A DNA stretch of 64,000 nucleotides from Jeotgalibacillus campisalis (GCF_000829515.1 NZ_JXRR01000001.1:248001-312000); one strand, 5' to 3'. Shown: positions 7,706-16,657, counted from the first letter of the stretch. The notes: generated by a model from the letters alone, not told the origin. Program-made: numbers and translations.

Positions 7706-8476
7706 ATGAAAAGAAAAGTCGCCTTTATAACCGGTACCGGCCGTTCTCAGGGGATTGGTGCAGGTATTTGCAAAGAGCTTGCTAAAGAAGGACACGATAT
7801 CTTATTCACCTATTGGACGAAATATGATAATGAAGTTTCTTTTCATTCTGAAAAAAATGAGTTAGGCACATTACAGGAGGAAATTGCTTCTTATGGCGTG
7901 CGCTGTGAAAAAATTGAATTAGATTTGCAGGATACGTCTTCCTTTAGTGAAGGATATCGCTATTGCAAAGAAATATTTGGCCAATACCCTGATGTTCTTG
8001 TTAACAATGCAGCGGTTTCCATCAATGATACGATTTATACGATTACACCAGAGAGCCTGGATGAGCATTACAGGGTGAATGTTCGTGCTGCTGCTTTTCT
8101 TACATCGGAATTTGTTAAACGATTCGAAGGAGAATATGGGCGGATCATTAATATAACAACAGGCTGGTCACAGGGACCTATGCCTGACGAACTTTCTTAC
8201 GTGCTGACTAAATCTGCTGTAGAAACGCTGACATATACATTGGCACCGGTGCTTGCTGAAAAAAACATCACCATAAATGCCATCAATCCCGGTCCCACTG
8301 ACACCGGCTGGATGACAGATGGTATCAAGCAGGATATCTTAAAGCGGTCTCCTTCAGGAAGACTCGGTGAACCAAAGGATTGTGCGAATCTTGCGGCTTT
8401 TCTTGCCAGTGAACGGGCCGAGTGGGTGACAGGACAAGTCATCCATTCAGAAGGAGGCTTTCGAAACAGTATTTAG
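7706..8476 (+). CDS. SDR family NAD(P)-dependent oxidoreductase (256 aa)
   Basis: Short-chain dehydrogenase/reductase of the classical ~250-residue type. The nucleotide-binding motif is TGTGRSQGIG near residue 10, with NNAA near residue 95 stabilising the central sheet. The catalytic Tyr and Lys are in the segment SYVLTK, with an upstream ITTGWSQ segment. INPGPTDTGWM and the C-terminal VTGQVIHSEGGF are typical of the FabG-like group. Substrate is unknown. It is a single gene, convergent with the protease gene, with only 3 bp between their stop codons. Confidence 0.85.
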   Translation: MKRKVAFITGTGRSQGIGAGICKELAKEGHDILFTYWTKYDNEVSFHSEKNELGTLQEEIASYGVRCEKIELDLQDTSSFSEGYRYCKEIFGQYPDVLVNNAAVSINDTIYTITPESLDEHYRVNVRAAAFLTSEFVKRFEGEYGRIINITTGWSQGPMPDELSYVLTKSAVETLTYTLAPVLAEKNITINAINPGPTDTGWMTDGIKQDILKRSPSGRLGEPKDCANLAAFLASERAEWVTGQVIHSEGGFRNSI

Positions 8477-8479
8477 CCT

Positions 8480-9745
8480 CTACGAATGGTAATACCAATA
8501 CTCGTCAGCGATCGCATTCTGAATGGTTGTTTCATAGCAAAACAATTCAAGCTGAATTCGTTCAAAATGACGTACATCCACATCTGCTTTTTCTGGCAGA
8601 TGTTTTTTGGATTGCAGATAGTTCACACGAAAGTGAGTAGGAGGATGCGTGTCGTCTACTTTTGACCTCTCAAGCTCCGCAATTTTTTTATAGCGTGTTT
8701 TTTCTCTTTTAGGCAGATGCTGAATTTCCTCATTCAGACACTCAAAGAAATTCATCTTTTGGGAAGAAAGGACGGTTTTTCTGATGGAATACTCATATAA
8801 CCTGCTGTACTCAATTTTTTCCAAAAGAGAGATAGCAGGTTCTGCTCCCGCAATTCTTGCTCCTGTATAGTCTGCGAAATACTCAGCTTCCTGTTTATTA
8901 AAATAAAGAAAATACAGCAGCAAATCATAGTAGGTTTTCGGGAAAAACGCCAGCCCCTTCATCATCAATGAAGAAATAATTTTGAGTATGTCTCCGCTTT
9001 CTTCTTCATCTCTACCATCAGGGTCTATTAATTCATACCAGACTCCAAGGGTGTTCAGAGCTGTTCCGATGTAAAAACCTCTTGCGAGATCACCATTCGC
9101 TAAATGACCTATTTCATGCGCGATAAGCGCTGTTTTTTCTTCTTCGCTTAAAATTGAATAAAGAGGGAGTCCCACTCTTAAAATTACCCGCTTCTTCCAG
9201 CCATAACGGCCGATCGAAGCATTAAATTCTCCATCCAGCACGACACCCTCTATTTTTCGAACCCCAAGCTCATCCGTTATAGAATCTATTAACCGGAAAA
9301 ATTCCGGAAGATCCTCACGGGTAAGAATGGAATCATTTTTGTCCAGTTGATCCACCTTTGGCCTCACCAGCCAGGAAATACCCAGCAGAAGAACAGCGGT
9401 GAACACCAAAAAAATCTCGTCATTTCGAAACCACAGCAAAACGAAAGATGCTGCGATCAGGCTCAGGCTGACTCCGTGAACAAGAGCAGCGAGAAGATAC
9501 GCAATGGCCCCTTTTACTGTTAGAAATGGTTTTTGGGCTGAGCTTTTCATCAATTTATAGAGCAATTGTTCACCATTTTTCCTTCCAAGCGTTTCGTATA
9601 CCTTTCCCATCATGCTGGTCTTTTTCGAATCATTAGCAGGATTAAGATTAAAATGGCATTGATCACACCACGAACTGTATCCTGAAATAACCGGAATCCT
9701 GCTGCCGCATACCGGACAGCCCATCCATTTTTCACTCAAGCGCAC
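8480..9745 (-). CDS. M48 family metallopeptidase with N-terminal zinc ribbon (421 aa)
   Basis: Membrane-bound zinc protease of the HtpX/Ste24 type. The first ~35 residues contain four Cys in CPVC and CDQC pairs, a zinc-ribbon. Two hydrophobic segments follow around residues 85-130. The catalytic motif is HEIGH in ALIAHEIGHLANGD, with the third ligand Glu in KQEAEYFADY. GTG start at 9745, preceded by GGAGGGGG. The catalytic domain probably faces the cytoplasm. The family usually degrades misfolded membrane proteins; a zinc-ribbon fusion is less common and may serve in substrate or partner binding. Confidence 0.85.
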   Translation of the reverse strand: MRLSEKWMGCPVCGSRIPVISGYSSWCDQCHFNLNPANDSKKTSMMGKVYETLGRKNGEQLLYKLMKSSAQKPFLTVKGAIAYLLAALVHGVSLSLIAASFVLLWFRNDEIFLVFTAVLLLGISWLVRPKVDQLDKNDSILTREDLPEFFRLIDSITDELGVRKIEGVVLDGEFNASIGRYGWKKRVILRVGLPLYSILSEEEKTALIAHEIGHLANGDLARGFYIGTALNTLGVWYELIDPDGRDEEESGDILKIISSLMMKGLAFFPKTYYDLLLYFLYFNKQEAEYFADYTGARIAGAEPAISLLEKIEYSRLYEYSIRKTVLSSQKMNFFECLNEEIQHLPKREKTRYKKIAELERSKVDDTHPPTHFRVNYLQSKKHLPEKADVDVRHFERIQLELFCYETTIQNAIADEYWYYHS

Positions 9746-9894
9746 ACTCCCCCTCCTGATTTCGAAAAAATCAAAAAACTTACTGTCATTTAAATATAAA
9801 GGGTTATATGAAAATAATATAGGGCTATTCTTCTCCTTTTTCCTTCAAATAGGTTCCTATTCTATCTGCATGCCGCGACAAATTTTTTAGAATA

Positions 9895-9923
9895 TTTACA
9901 TAACTTGTGTTTTCCTCTATGCT
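9895..9923 (+). promoter_or_regulatory. Putative sigma-A promoter of cstA
   Basis: TTTACA at 9895-9900 and TATGCT at 9918-9923 are separated by 17 bp and lie upstream of the cre site and the cstA start. Confidence 0.5.
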
Positions 9924-9934
9924 GGAATAGAGGT

Positions 9935-9949
9935 ATGAAATCGCTTACA
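9935..9949 (+). promoter_or_regulatory. cre site (CcpA) in front of cstA
   Basis: ATGAAATCGCTTACA matches the Bacillus consensus WTGNAANCGNWNNCW at every fixed position. It lies just downstream of the putative promoter and 28 bp before the start codon, a position that normally gives repression by CcpA during growth on glucose. Confidence 0.8.
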
Positions 9950-9977
9950 TTGTTATTACTTATAAGGGGGACTATTG

Positions 9978-11714
9978 ATGAACGCGATTGCAATTGCAGT
10001 AATTGGAATTTTTATCTTTCTATTAGGCTATCGTTTCTACTCGAAATTTGTTGCAGAAAAGATTTTTAAACTGGATCCGAATTATGTAACACCCGCACAC
10101 CGTTTCAAAGATGGAGTGGATTTCGTCCCTACAAATAAATTTGTGCTTTGGGGGCATCATTTTACCTCAGTAGCCGGCGCCGCTCCCATTCTTGGTCCTG
10201 CGATTGCCGTGTACTGGGGATGGCTCCCCGCTGTTTTATGGGTCGTATTCGGTACCGTATTTGCTGCAGGTGTGCATGATTTTGGCACGCTTGTCCTGTC
10301 GGTTCGCAACAAAGGCCAATCGATTGGAACGCTGGCGGATAAATTAGTCGGACAGCGCGCTAAGATCCTGTTTTTATTTATTATTCTTATCCTTGTGCTA
10401 ATGGTTAATGCCGTTTTCGCCTGGGTCATTGCGAATCTCTTTATCACTTTTCCATCCAGTGTTCTGCCCGTTTTTATTCAGATTCCGCTGGCGATTTGGA
10501 TCGGACACGCCGTTTATAAGAAAAATGTTAAAATGCTTGTCCCCTCTCTCGTAGCTCTCGCTGTCATGTACGCGGTAGCGATCCTCGCTGCGCAAGTTGA
10601 TATTCTTCAAATTGATTTAGTTGGATATATGGGCGGGGAAGAAGGGGCTGGCCTCTTTGGATTGGGTGCTGTATCAACTGCATTCTTTATCTGGATCCTG
10701 ATCTTAATGGGATACGTGTATATTGCGTCCACGCTGCCTGTCTGGAAGCTGCTGCAGCCACGTGATTTTATTAATTCACATCAGCTGATCGTCGGACTCG
10801 CCATTTTGTATCTGGGCCTGTTGTTTACAAATCCCGAAATTACAGCTCCTATTACAAATCCAAATGCTGATGATGTCTCATGGTTCCCTCTGCTCTTTAT
10901 TACGATTGCGTGTGGAGCGATCTCCGGGTTTCACGGTCTCGTATCGTCCGGCACCTCCTCAAAACAGCTTAATAAAGAAACCGATGCGCGTTTTGTCGGC
11001 TATTTAGGGGCTGTGGGTGAGGGGATTCTCGCGTTAGTATCCATCATTGCAGTCATCACTTTATTTCCAAGTAAAGAAGATTTCCTTGCCACCTACAGCA
11101 GTTTTCAAGCAGCAAGTTCTGGAGGTTTGGGATCTTTCGTACAGGGAGCCAGCCAGCTTGCTACTGGACTTGGAATCCCTGCTGAAGTAGCAGCTACCAT
11201 TGTTTCCATTATTGTCGTAAGCTTTGCAGCTACTACACTCGATACATCCGTTCGCCTGATGCGCTACATCATTGCAGAACTAGGATCAGAGTACAACGTT
11301 CCTGCACTCACAAAAACACATGTGGCCACCACGATTGCTGTCGTATCAAGTGCGGCACTTGTCCTGATTCCTGAAGGACCTCAAGGGTTTGGTTCCGGCG
11401 GATATCTGCTGTGGCCTTTATTTGGAACTTCCAATCAGCTGCTTGCCGGAATCAGTTTATTGCTCGTTTCAGTCTGGCTGAAGAAACTCGGCAGAAATTA
11501 CCTGATTACACTAATTCCAATGATTTTTCTTTTGTTTATGACACTCTGGGCAATGGTTCAGCAGGTTCTTTTTCAATGGGCATGGTGGGGCAATCAACCA
11601 AGCTCACTGCTATTTATTTTCGGGGCGATTATCATGGGATTTGCCATATGGATCGTCATTACCGCTCTTTCTGCCCTTGCCAGTACGAAGCAGACCATTG
11701 ACCCGGCAGAGTAA
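9978..11714 (+). CDS. cstA: Carbon starvation protein CstA (578 aa)
   Basis: Polytopic membrane transporter with about 16 hydrophobic segments. CstA-family proteins import peptides or pyruvate during carbon limitation. Recognisable family segments are GHHFTSVAGAAPILGPAIAV (a CstA hallmark), VFAAGVHDFGTLVLSVRNKG, ISGFHGLVSSGTSSKQL and TTLDTSVRLMRYI. The start is ATG 9978 (AAGGGGG seven bases upstream) rather than the TTG one codon earlier. It is the first gene of a three-gene operon with a small CC-ending protein and an ArsA-like ATPase, and has a perfect cre upstream, consistent with induction when glucose is exhausted. Confidence 0.93.
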   Translation: MNAIAIAVIGIFIFLLGYRFYSKFVAEKIFKLDPNYVTPAHRFKDGVDFVPTNKFVLWGHHFTSVAGAAPILGPAIAVYWGWLPAVLWVVFGTVFAAGVHDFGTLVLSVRNKGQSIGTLADKLVGQRAKILFLFIILILVLMVNAVFAWVIANLFITFPSSVLPVFIQIPLAIWIGHAVYKKNVKMLVPSLVALAVMYAVAILAAQVDILQIDLVGYMGGEEGAGLFGLGAVSTAFFIWILILMGYVYIASTLPVWKLLQPRDFINSHQLIVGLAILYLGLLFTNPEITAPITNPNADDVSWFPLLFITIACGAISGFHGLVSSGTSSKQLNKETDARFVGYLGAVGEGILALVSIIAVITLFPSKEDFLATYSSFQAASSGGLGSFVQGASQLATGLGIPAEVAATIVSIIVVSFAATTLDTSVRLMRYIIAELGSEYNVPALTKTHVATTIAVVSSAALVLIPEGPQGFGSGGYLLWPLFGTSNQLLAGISLLLVSVWLKKLGRNYLITLIPMIFLLFMTLWAMVQQVLFQWAWWGNQPSSLLFIFGAIIMGFAIWIVITALSALASTKQTIDPAE

Positions 11715-11749
11715 TTGATCCTGATTTTAAAAATTGGAGGTGGCTGTAC

Positions 11750-12010
11750 ATGATGATTGATAAAGTAAAGGCACTCATTGCTTATTACGAGGAAGTACTA
11801 AGCATGCCTCATCGTCAGGAAATTGCCCGTGAGCTTCGGGATGAAGATGATCTGTTTCTGTTACTGCTTTACTCCGAGATGATCGGGATTCCGAATCCAG
11901 TCTATTACTATACGCTTGAACTTTATCCTTACATGATCGAAAAATTCCATGACTGGCATTTGAGAATGGGAATGGAAAAATCCCCACTGACGGGAATTCG
12001 CTGTTGTTAA
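11750..12010 (+). CDS. Small CstA-linked protein ending in Cys-Cys (cory-CC-star type)
   Basis: An 86-residue protein with GGAGGTG seven bases before the ATG. It is mostly helical, with a Tyr-rich middle (IPNPVYYYTLELYPYM) and the terminal sequence TGIRCC. The terminal Cys-Cys and the position between cstA and an ArsA-family ATPase fit the family known as cory-CC-star proteins, named for their C-terminal CC. The function of the family is unknown. The end could be a metal or thiol ligand, or a handle for the neighbouring ATPase; this is inference. Confidence 0.75.
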   Translation: MMIDKVKALIAYYEEVLSMPHRQEIARELRDEDDLFLLLLYSEMIGIPNPVYYYTLELYPYMIEKFHDWHLRMGMEKSPLTGIRCC

Positions 12011-12046
12011 CATGACAGTCATCTTTAACAAGAGGAGCATTTTAAT

Positions 12047-12976
12047 ATGGACGTATTAACGAAGCGGATTATCTTTGTAGGAGGTAAAGGCGGTGTAGGA
12101 AAATCTACATCGGCGGCTGCGATTGCGCTAAAGTCCGCTCAAAAGGGGCATCGTACGCTGTTAATTTCAACGGATCCCGCCCATAATGTAGGCGATATCT
12201 TTGACCGGGAAATTGGAGGCAGAAATACAAAAGTATCCGAAAACCTTTTTGCACTTGAAATTGACCCCGAAATTGAAACGGCAAACTATATTAAAGGGGT
12301 AAAAGAAAATATTAAAGGGATGGTCCAGACAAGCATGATGGAAGAAGTTCACAGGCAGCTTGATACAGCAAAAGCCTCGCCTGGAGCAGATGAGGCTGCT
12401 CTTTTTGACAAACTGGTTTCGATCATATTAGAAGAGCTCTCACAATTTGATAAGCTGATTTTTGATACGGCTCCAACCGGTCATACCATCCGTCTCCTCA
12501 CTCTTCCTGATTTAATGGGTGTCTGGATTGAAGGACTTCTTGAAAAAAGAAAAAAAACAAACGAGAATTACGCAGCTCTGCTAAATGACGGCGAACCTGT
12601 GGAGGATCCTATTTATTCTGTCCTGAAAAACAGGCAGGAGCGATTTTCCAAAGCGCGCGACCTTTTACTGAATGAAAAAGAAACCGGTTTTATTTTTGTG
12701 CTGAATGCGGAACGGCTGCCTATACTGGAAACGAAGAAAGCCGTTGATCTGCTTGTTAAATATGACTTGCATGTTCGTACTCTTATTGTAAACAAGGTTT
12801 TGCCTGAAGAAGCAGACGGGCAATTTATAATGGACCGGAAAAAGCATGAACAACCTTATATTGCTAAAATAAAGGATACATTTGGTGATAAACAATTAAT
12901 CTGGGTTCCGCTGAATTCTCATGATATCGTCACCAGGAACAACCTGGAGTGGTTCAGTAATCACTTTTCTACATGA
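12047..12976 (+). CDS. ArsA/GET3-family ATPase (309 aa)
   Basis: Deviant Walker A P-loop GGKGGVGKST at residues 12-21, the switch-like STDPAHNVGDIF segment and FDTAPTGHTIRLL are all typical of ArsA/TRC40 ATPases. These enzymes dimerise on nucleotide and either drive arsenite extrusion or hand over tail-anchored membrane proteins. There is no arsB or arsR nearby, and the gene is the third in the cstA operon 36 bp after the CC-ending protein, so arsenic export is unlikely. A role in assembling or regulating the CstA transporter is the more likely inference. Confidence 0.85.
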   Translation: MDVLTKRIIFVGGKGGVGKSTSAAAIALKSAQKGHRTLLISTDPAHNVGDIFDREIGGRNTKVSENLFALEIDPEIETANYIKGVKENIKGMVQTSMMEEVHRQLDTAKASPGADEAALFDKLVSIILEELSQFDKLIFDTAPTGHTIRLLTLPDLMGVWIEGLLEKRKKTNENYAALLNDGEPVEDPIYSVLKNRQERFSKARDLLLNEKETGFIFVLNAERLPILETKKAVDLLVKYDLHVRTLIVNKVLPEEADGQFIMDRKKHEQPYIAKIKDTFGDKQLIWVPLNSHDIVTRNNLEWFSNHFST

Positions 12977-12994
12977 TTCGTTAATTGCATAAAG

Positions 12995-13226
12995 AAAAGA
13001 GGTTGGGACAAAATATGTCTCAACCTCTTCAAACCGGTTCTCTGCGCTTCATGCGGACGCTTTCCGCAGGGACGGGAGCTTGAGCCTTTGCAGGGCCCTG
13101 CCCTGTATAGTCTCAGCTTGCCGTCATATCCTGCAGGAGTCGCCACATTACGCTCCGATCACCTCATATATACGATTAAAAAAACTCAATCTAAACACTT
13201 TTTACAGTTGTGTCCCAGCCTTTTCT
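12995..13226 (-). repeat. Dispersed palindromic repeat, copy 2 (inverted)
   Basis: A 232-bp element flanked by AGAGGTTGGGACA and TGTCCCAGCCTTTTCT. Its reverse strand aligns with 3541-3745 over most of its length. It fills the interval between the convergent ArsA-like and substrate-binding protein genes, and its ends could act as terminators for both. Confidence 0.85.
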
Positions 13227-13253
13227 TTATTTTTTTGGGTAGTTGACCAGGTA

Positions 13254-14165
13254 TTAGGACTCTTCTTCTATCAGTCCATTTTCAACAAGCCAATCGTAGG
13301 CTACAACGGACACGCTTTCCCCTTCAATATCCACGCGGTAATTCAACTCCCGCATAATGGTACTGTCCAGGTTTTCTGCAAGGATCGCCGTGATTTCCTC
13401 TATTTCAGGATATTCTTCATAAACATCCTCATTTATAGATACGGCTGCACGATAAGGCGGGAAAAATTGTTCATCATCTTCAAGAACGACTAAATCATAG
13501 TTCTTGATTGTGGCATCTGTTTCATACGCTACAGACACGTCCACCTGCTCATTGTCAAGAGCGCGTTGAGTCAGCCCGATATCCATCTGGCTGATTTGAG
13601 CAGATCCAAATTCAAATCCATATGTTTCTTCTACACCAGGCAGTCCGTCGGGACGGTTCGCAAACTCTGCATCAGAAGCCATAGTGAGCTCACCGGGATT
13701 CTCATTAATGTACGCAGCTAAATCACTAATGGATTCAATACCCAGCTCTGCTGCCTGTTCACTTCTCATTGCAAGTGCATACGTGTTATTTACATCTGAC
13801 ATATTGATCCACTTAATATTCTGCTCGCTGTCCACTTCTTTGACTTTATTAAACGCCGCTTCCGGGTCTGCTATCGGCTCTTCTCCCATATACGTAATAA
13901 GAGCTGTTCCTGTGTATTCCCACATTAGGTCAACCTGGCCATTTTCAAGGGCGGATCGAACGACGGTACTGCCGAGGTTATTCATTTGATTTACTTTAAA
14001 ACCTTCTTCAGTCAGCAAAAAAGCGGTCATTTCGGATAATAGGTACTGCTCAGTAAAATTTTTACCTCCTACAGTGACCTCTTTTCCCGCAATGCCTAAG
14101 CTTGAGCAAGCTGTCAGCACTACCATGATCAACGTAAGAGGGATAAGCGTTAGTATTTTTTTCAC
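13254..14165 (-). CDS. Osmoprotectant ABC transporter substrate-binding lipoprotein (303 aa)
   Basis: Extracellular binding protein of the OpuC/OsmF type for glycine betaine, choline, carnitine or related solutes. The GTG start at 14165 (GGGAGG nine bases upstream) gives a lipoprotein signal ending in the lipobox LTAC. The mature part begins with EVTVGGKNFTEQYLLSEM, the family hallmark, and includes QNIKWINMSDVNNTYALAM and the C-terminal LNYRVDIEGES segment. It is the last gene of a four-gene minus-strand operon. Confidence 0.9.
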   Translation of the reverse strand: MKKILTLIPLTLIMVVLTACSSLGIAGKEVTVGGKNFTEQYLLSEMTAFLLTEEGFKVNQMNNLGSTVVRSALENGQVDLMWEYTGTALITYMGEEPIADPEAAFNKVKEVDSEQNIKWINMSDVNNTYALAMRSEQAAELGIESISDLAAYINENPGELTMASDAEFANRPDGLPGVEETYGFEFGSAQISQMDIGLTQRALDNEQVDVSVAYETDATIKNYDLVVLEDDEQFFPPYRAAVSINEDVYEEYPEIEEITAILAENLDSTIMRELNYRVDIEGESVSVVAYDWLVENGLIEEES

Positions 14166-14187
14166 AAATGTACTGCCTCCCTTTTCG

Positions 14188-14925
14188 TTAAGTATTGGAT
14201 ACTGCTCTTGCACCCTTTGGAACTAGGACATTTTCCAGTTTTCTGAGCAAGTAGTCAGCTAAAATGGCCATGATCGTCACAGGTATCGCACCTGAAATCA
14301 AGAAGCCATTATCGAATAGCTGTATGCCGGTAAAGATCCATACACCAAGTCCGCCGCCGCCAACTACATATGCCAAAGCAGCTGTCCCAATATTTAAGAC
14401 AACAGCCGTACGGATTCCGGCAAGAATGGAATACACAGCGTTTGGCAATTCGATGCGGAAAAGAATTTGGCTGGGCTTCATTCCCATTCCTTTTGCAGCA
14501 TCAATTAAGTTAGGGTCGATCGTATCGAGCCCTGCTACAGTGTTTCTGAAGATCGGCAATATGGAGTAGATAAACAAAGCAAATACAGCCGTGTTAAAAC
14601 CGATTCCAAGTACACTGATCATAAGGGCCAAAACAGCCAGACTCGGAATCGTTTGTCCAAAGTTCACGATATTTGTTATCAGCCATTCAGCTTTCCTGAA
14701 TTTAGGTCTCGTGATGAGAACTCCGGCAGGAACTGCAATAAGGATCGCAAGCACTGAAGACACCAGAACCAGCACAAAATGCTGCCGCAGCAAGACTAAA
14801 AATGTACTCGATTGACTAAAAATATAAGAAAAATATTGATTATAAATGGCCCATGCAAAAAAAGCGATGACCAAACCATAAATGAAAAATCTAAAGCCGT
14901 TGCCGATTAGTTTCTTATTATTCAC
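14188..14925 (-). CDS. Osmoprotectant ABC transporter permease (245 aa)
   Basis: Inner-membrane subunit with about six hydrophobic segments. The permease-specific EAA-like loop appears as IDAAKGMGMKPSQILFRIEL, followed by PNAVYSILAGIRTAVVLNIG, both typical of OpuCB/OpuCD and YehY proteins. It has a longer N-terminal extension than its partner permease, with one extra membrane segment. It follows the ATPase gene after 4 bp and precedes the binding protein gene by 22 bp, so it is translated from the same operon mRNA. Confidence 0.9.
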   Translation of the reverse strand: MNNKKLIGNGFRFFIYGLVIAFFAWAIYNQYFSYIFSQSSTFLVLLRQHFVLVLVSSVLAILIAVPAGVLITRPKFRKAEWLITNIVNFGQTIPSLAVLALMISVLGIGFNTAVFALFIYSILPIFRNTVAGLDTIDPNLIDAAKGMGMKPSQILFRIELPNAVYSILAGIRTAVVLNIGTAALAYVVGGGGLGVWIFTGIQLFDNGFLISGAIPVTIMAILADYLLRKLENVLVPKGARAVSNT

Positions 14926-14929
14926 CGAA

Positions 14930-15922
14930 TCACCCTTCCTGGGAGACGGACATCTTCCCTTTTATTTCATAATGAAGATATTTTTGAACCAGATCAATCG
15001 TAATTGAACCGATTTTTTCATCTTGATCATTCGTGACAATTACCTGATCGGCTTCCTGATTTAACAGCATGGAAAGCGTATTTCGCAAATCCTGATTTAC
15101 ATTAATGGTTTTTGTGTCATAAATGGACTCATCCATTTCGGCTAACCCAATCACTTCTTGTAAATTTCGGACTGTATGAAGACTTAAACTTTTAATGGCG
15201 CGGTCCTTGCCAAAAAATTGATTAACAAACTCATTTTCGGGGTGGGAAAGCATCTTAGATGGTGTATCGTACTGCATAATTTCCCCATCGCGAAGAAGCA
15301 TGATTTTATCAGCCATTTTAATCGCTTCGTCAATATCGTGGCTGACAAAAAGAATGGTCTTTTTGACTTCTCTTTGAATTTGGAGAAATTCATCCTGTAT
15401 TTTTTCACGAATGATTGGATCAAGCGCACCAAACGGCTCATCCATCAGCATTACTGGAGGATCTGCTGCAAGTGCCCGCACAACCCCGATCCGCTGCTGC
15501 TGACCACCTGATAATTCATGAGGATATCGCTTGCCGTATATTTTTGGATCCAGGCCAATCAGCTTCATAAGATAATTGAAGCGCTCTTTTTTCTTCTTTT
15601 TATTCCAGCCCAGAAGGTCGGTTACAATCATGACGTTCTCTTCAATGGTCATATTTGGAAAAAGACCATTACTTTGAATAACGTAGCCGATTTTTCTTCT
15701 TAACTCGATCGCATCTAAATCCATGGAATTTTCATTATCAATAACAATTGATCCTTCAGTGATGGACTCCAACCGGTTGACCATTCGCAAAAGAGTGGTT
15801 TTCCCGCAGCCTGATGGTCCGAGAAGAACAACGATTTTTCCTTCGTCTACGGTAAAGTCAACATCCTTTACCGCTGTTTTTTCACTTGAATATTTTTTGG
15901 TTACCTGATTAAACGTAATCAT
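14930..15922 (-). CDS. Osmoprotectant ABC transporter ATP-binding protein (330 aa)
   Basis: Energising subunit of the importer. It has Walker A GPSGCGKTT near residue 35, signature LSGGQQQRIGVVRAL and Walker B VMLMDEPFGALDP. The C-terminal ~80 residues form a CBS-type region (LSMLLNQEADQVIVTNDQDE), as in OpuCA and OpuAA, where CBS modules sense ionic strength or cyclic dinucleotides. It is the second gene of the operon, 18 bp after the first permease. Order permease-ATPase-permease-binding protein resembles yehWXYZ rather than the opuCABCD order of B. subtilis. Confidence 0.9.
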   Translation of the reverse strand: MITFNQVTKKYSSEKTAVKDVDFTVDEGKIVVLLGPSGCGKTTLLRMVNRLESITEGSIVIDNENSMDLDAIELRRKIGYVIQSNGLFPNMTIEENVMIVTDLLGWNKKKKKERFNYLMKLIGLDPKIYGKRYPHELSGGQQQRIGVVRALAADPPVMLMDEPFGALDPIIREKIQDEFLQIQREVKKTILFVSHDIDEAIKMADKIMLLRDGEIMQYDTPSKMLSHPENEFVNQFFGKDRAIKSLSLHTVRNLQEVIGLAEMDESIYDTKTINVNQDLRNTLSMLLNQEADQVIVTNDQDEKIGSITIDLVQKYLHYEIKGKMSVSQEG

Positions 15923-15940
15923 TTGTTCACCTCTTAACAG

Positions 15941-16594
15941 TTATTCGACAACAGCTTTTGTCGTAAAACGTTTCTGAATCAGCAGCAGCAATCCATCTGC
16001 AATGATCGCAAGCAAAGCAACGGCTAATGAACCGGAAATAATTAAGTAATTATCTCCCCTGCTGATTCCCTGCGTAATTAAAACACCAAGCCCCCCTGCA
16101 CCAATATAAGCAGCAATGACGGCAATTCCGATATTCAAGACAACCGCAGTACGGATTCCCGCCATAATTACCGGCATAGCATTCGGAATCTCCACACGAA
16201 GCAGGCGCTGGTGGGTTTTCATGCCCATTCCGATTGCCGCGTCTCTCATTTCAGGATTAACATTTTTTATAGCGGTGTACGTATTCCGAATAATTGGCAA
16301 TTGCGAATAAAGCACCAGTGCTACAAAAGCGGGTAGAAAGCCGATTCCTTTATTGATCAGCGAGAAAATAGGAATCATAATACCAAATAGTGCTAGACTT
16401 GGAATAGTCAGTGTAACGGAAGCAACTTGAAGAACAGTTCCTGCGAGGTATTCATTTGTGGTCAAGTAAATGCCTAAAGGCACACCAATCAATAAAGCTA
16501 CGACAATAGCCAGGGAAACGAGCAGTGCATGGTCCAGGGTCAGCTCTAATATTCGCGGTGCGTTTATTTCAAGAAATCTAGCCCATTGTTCCAT
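15941..16594 (-). CDS. Osmoprotectant ABC transporter permease (217 aa), first gene of operon
   Basis: Second membrane subunit of the importer, about six hydrophobic segments. The conserved cytoplasmic loop is MRDAAIGMGMKTHQRLLRVEI followed by PNAMPVIMAGIRTAVVLNIG, closely parallel to the other permease, showing the two arose by duplication. The ATG at 16594 has a good GGGAGG site. A perfect inverted repeat (16617-16637) lies just upstream of this site and may be an operator for the entire operon. Confidence 0.9.
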   Translation of the reverse strand: MEQWARFLEINAPRILELTLDHALLVSLAIVVALLIGVPLGIYLTTNEYLAGTVLQVASVTLTIPSLALFGIMIPIFSLINKGIGFLPAFVALVLYSQLPIIRNTYTAIKNVNPEMRDAAIGMGMKTHQRLLRVEIPNAMPVIMAGIRTAVVLNIGIAVIAAYIGAGGLGVLITQGISRGDNYLIISGSLAVALLAIIADGLLLLIQKRFTTKAVVE

Positions 16595-16616
16595 TGTGTT
16601 AACCTCCCTTCTTTAT

Positions 16617-16637
16617 AAAGAGTATTCTCTACTCTTT
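16617..16637 (-). promoter_or_regulatory. Candidate operator in the osmoprotectant operon leader
   Basis: AAAGAGTA and TACTCTTT form a perfect 8-bp inverted repeat with a 5-bp spacer, 22 bp before the first start codon. In B. subtilis the opu operons are controlled by MarR-type repressors (GbsR, OpcR); whether this is such a site is inference. Confidence 0.4.
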
Positions 16638-16657
16638 TGATTTTTAAAAAAACTTAA

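Noticed and set aside
13080-13493. 137-codon frame on the plus strand
   Set aside because: It starts in the dispersed repeat and continues antisense through the binding-protein gene.
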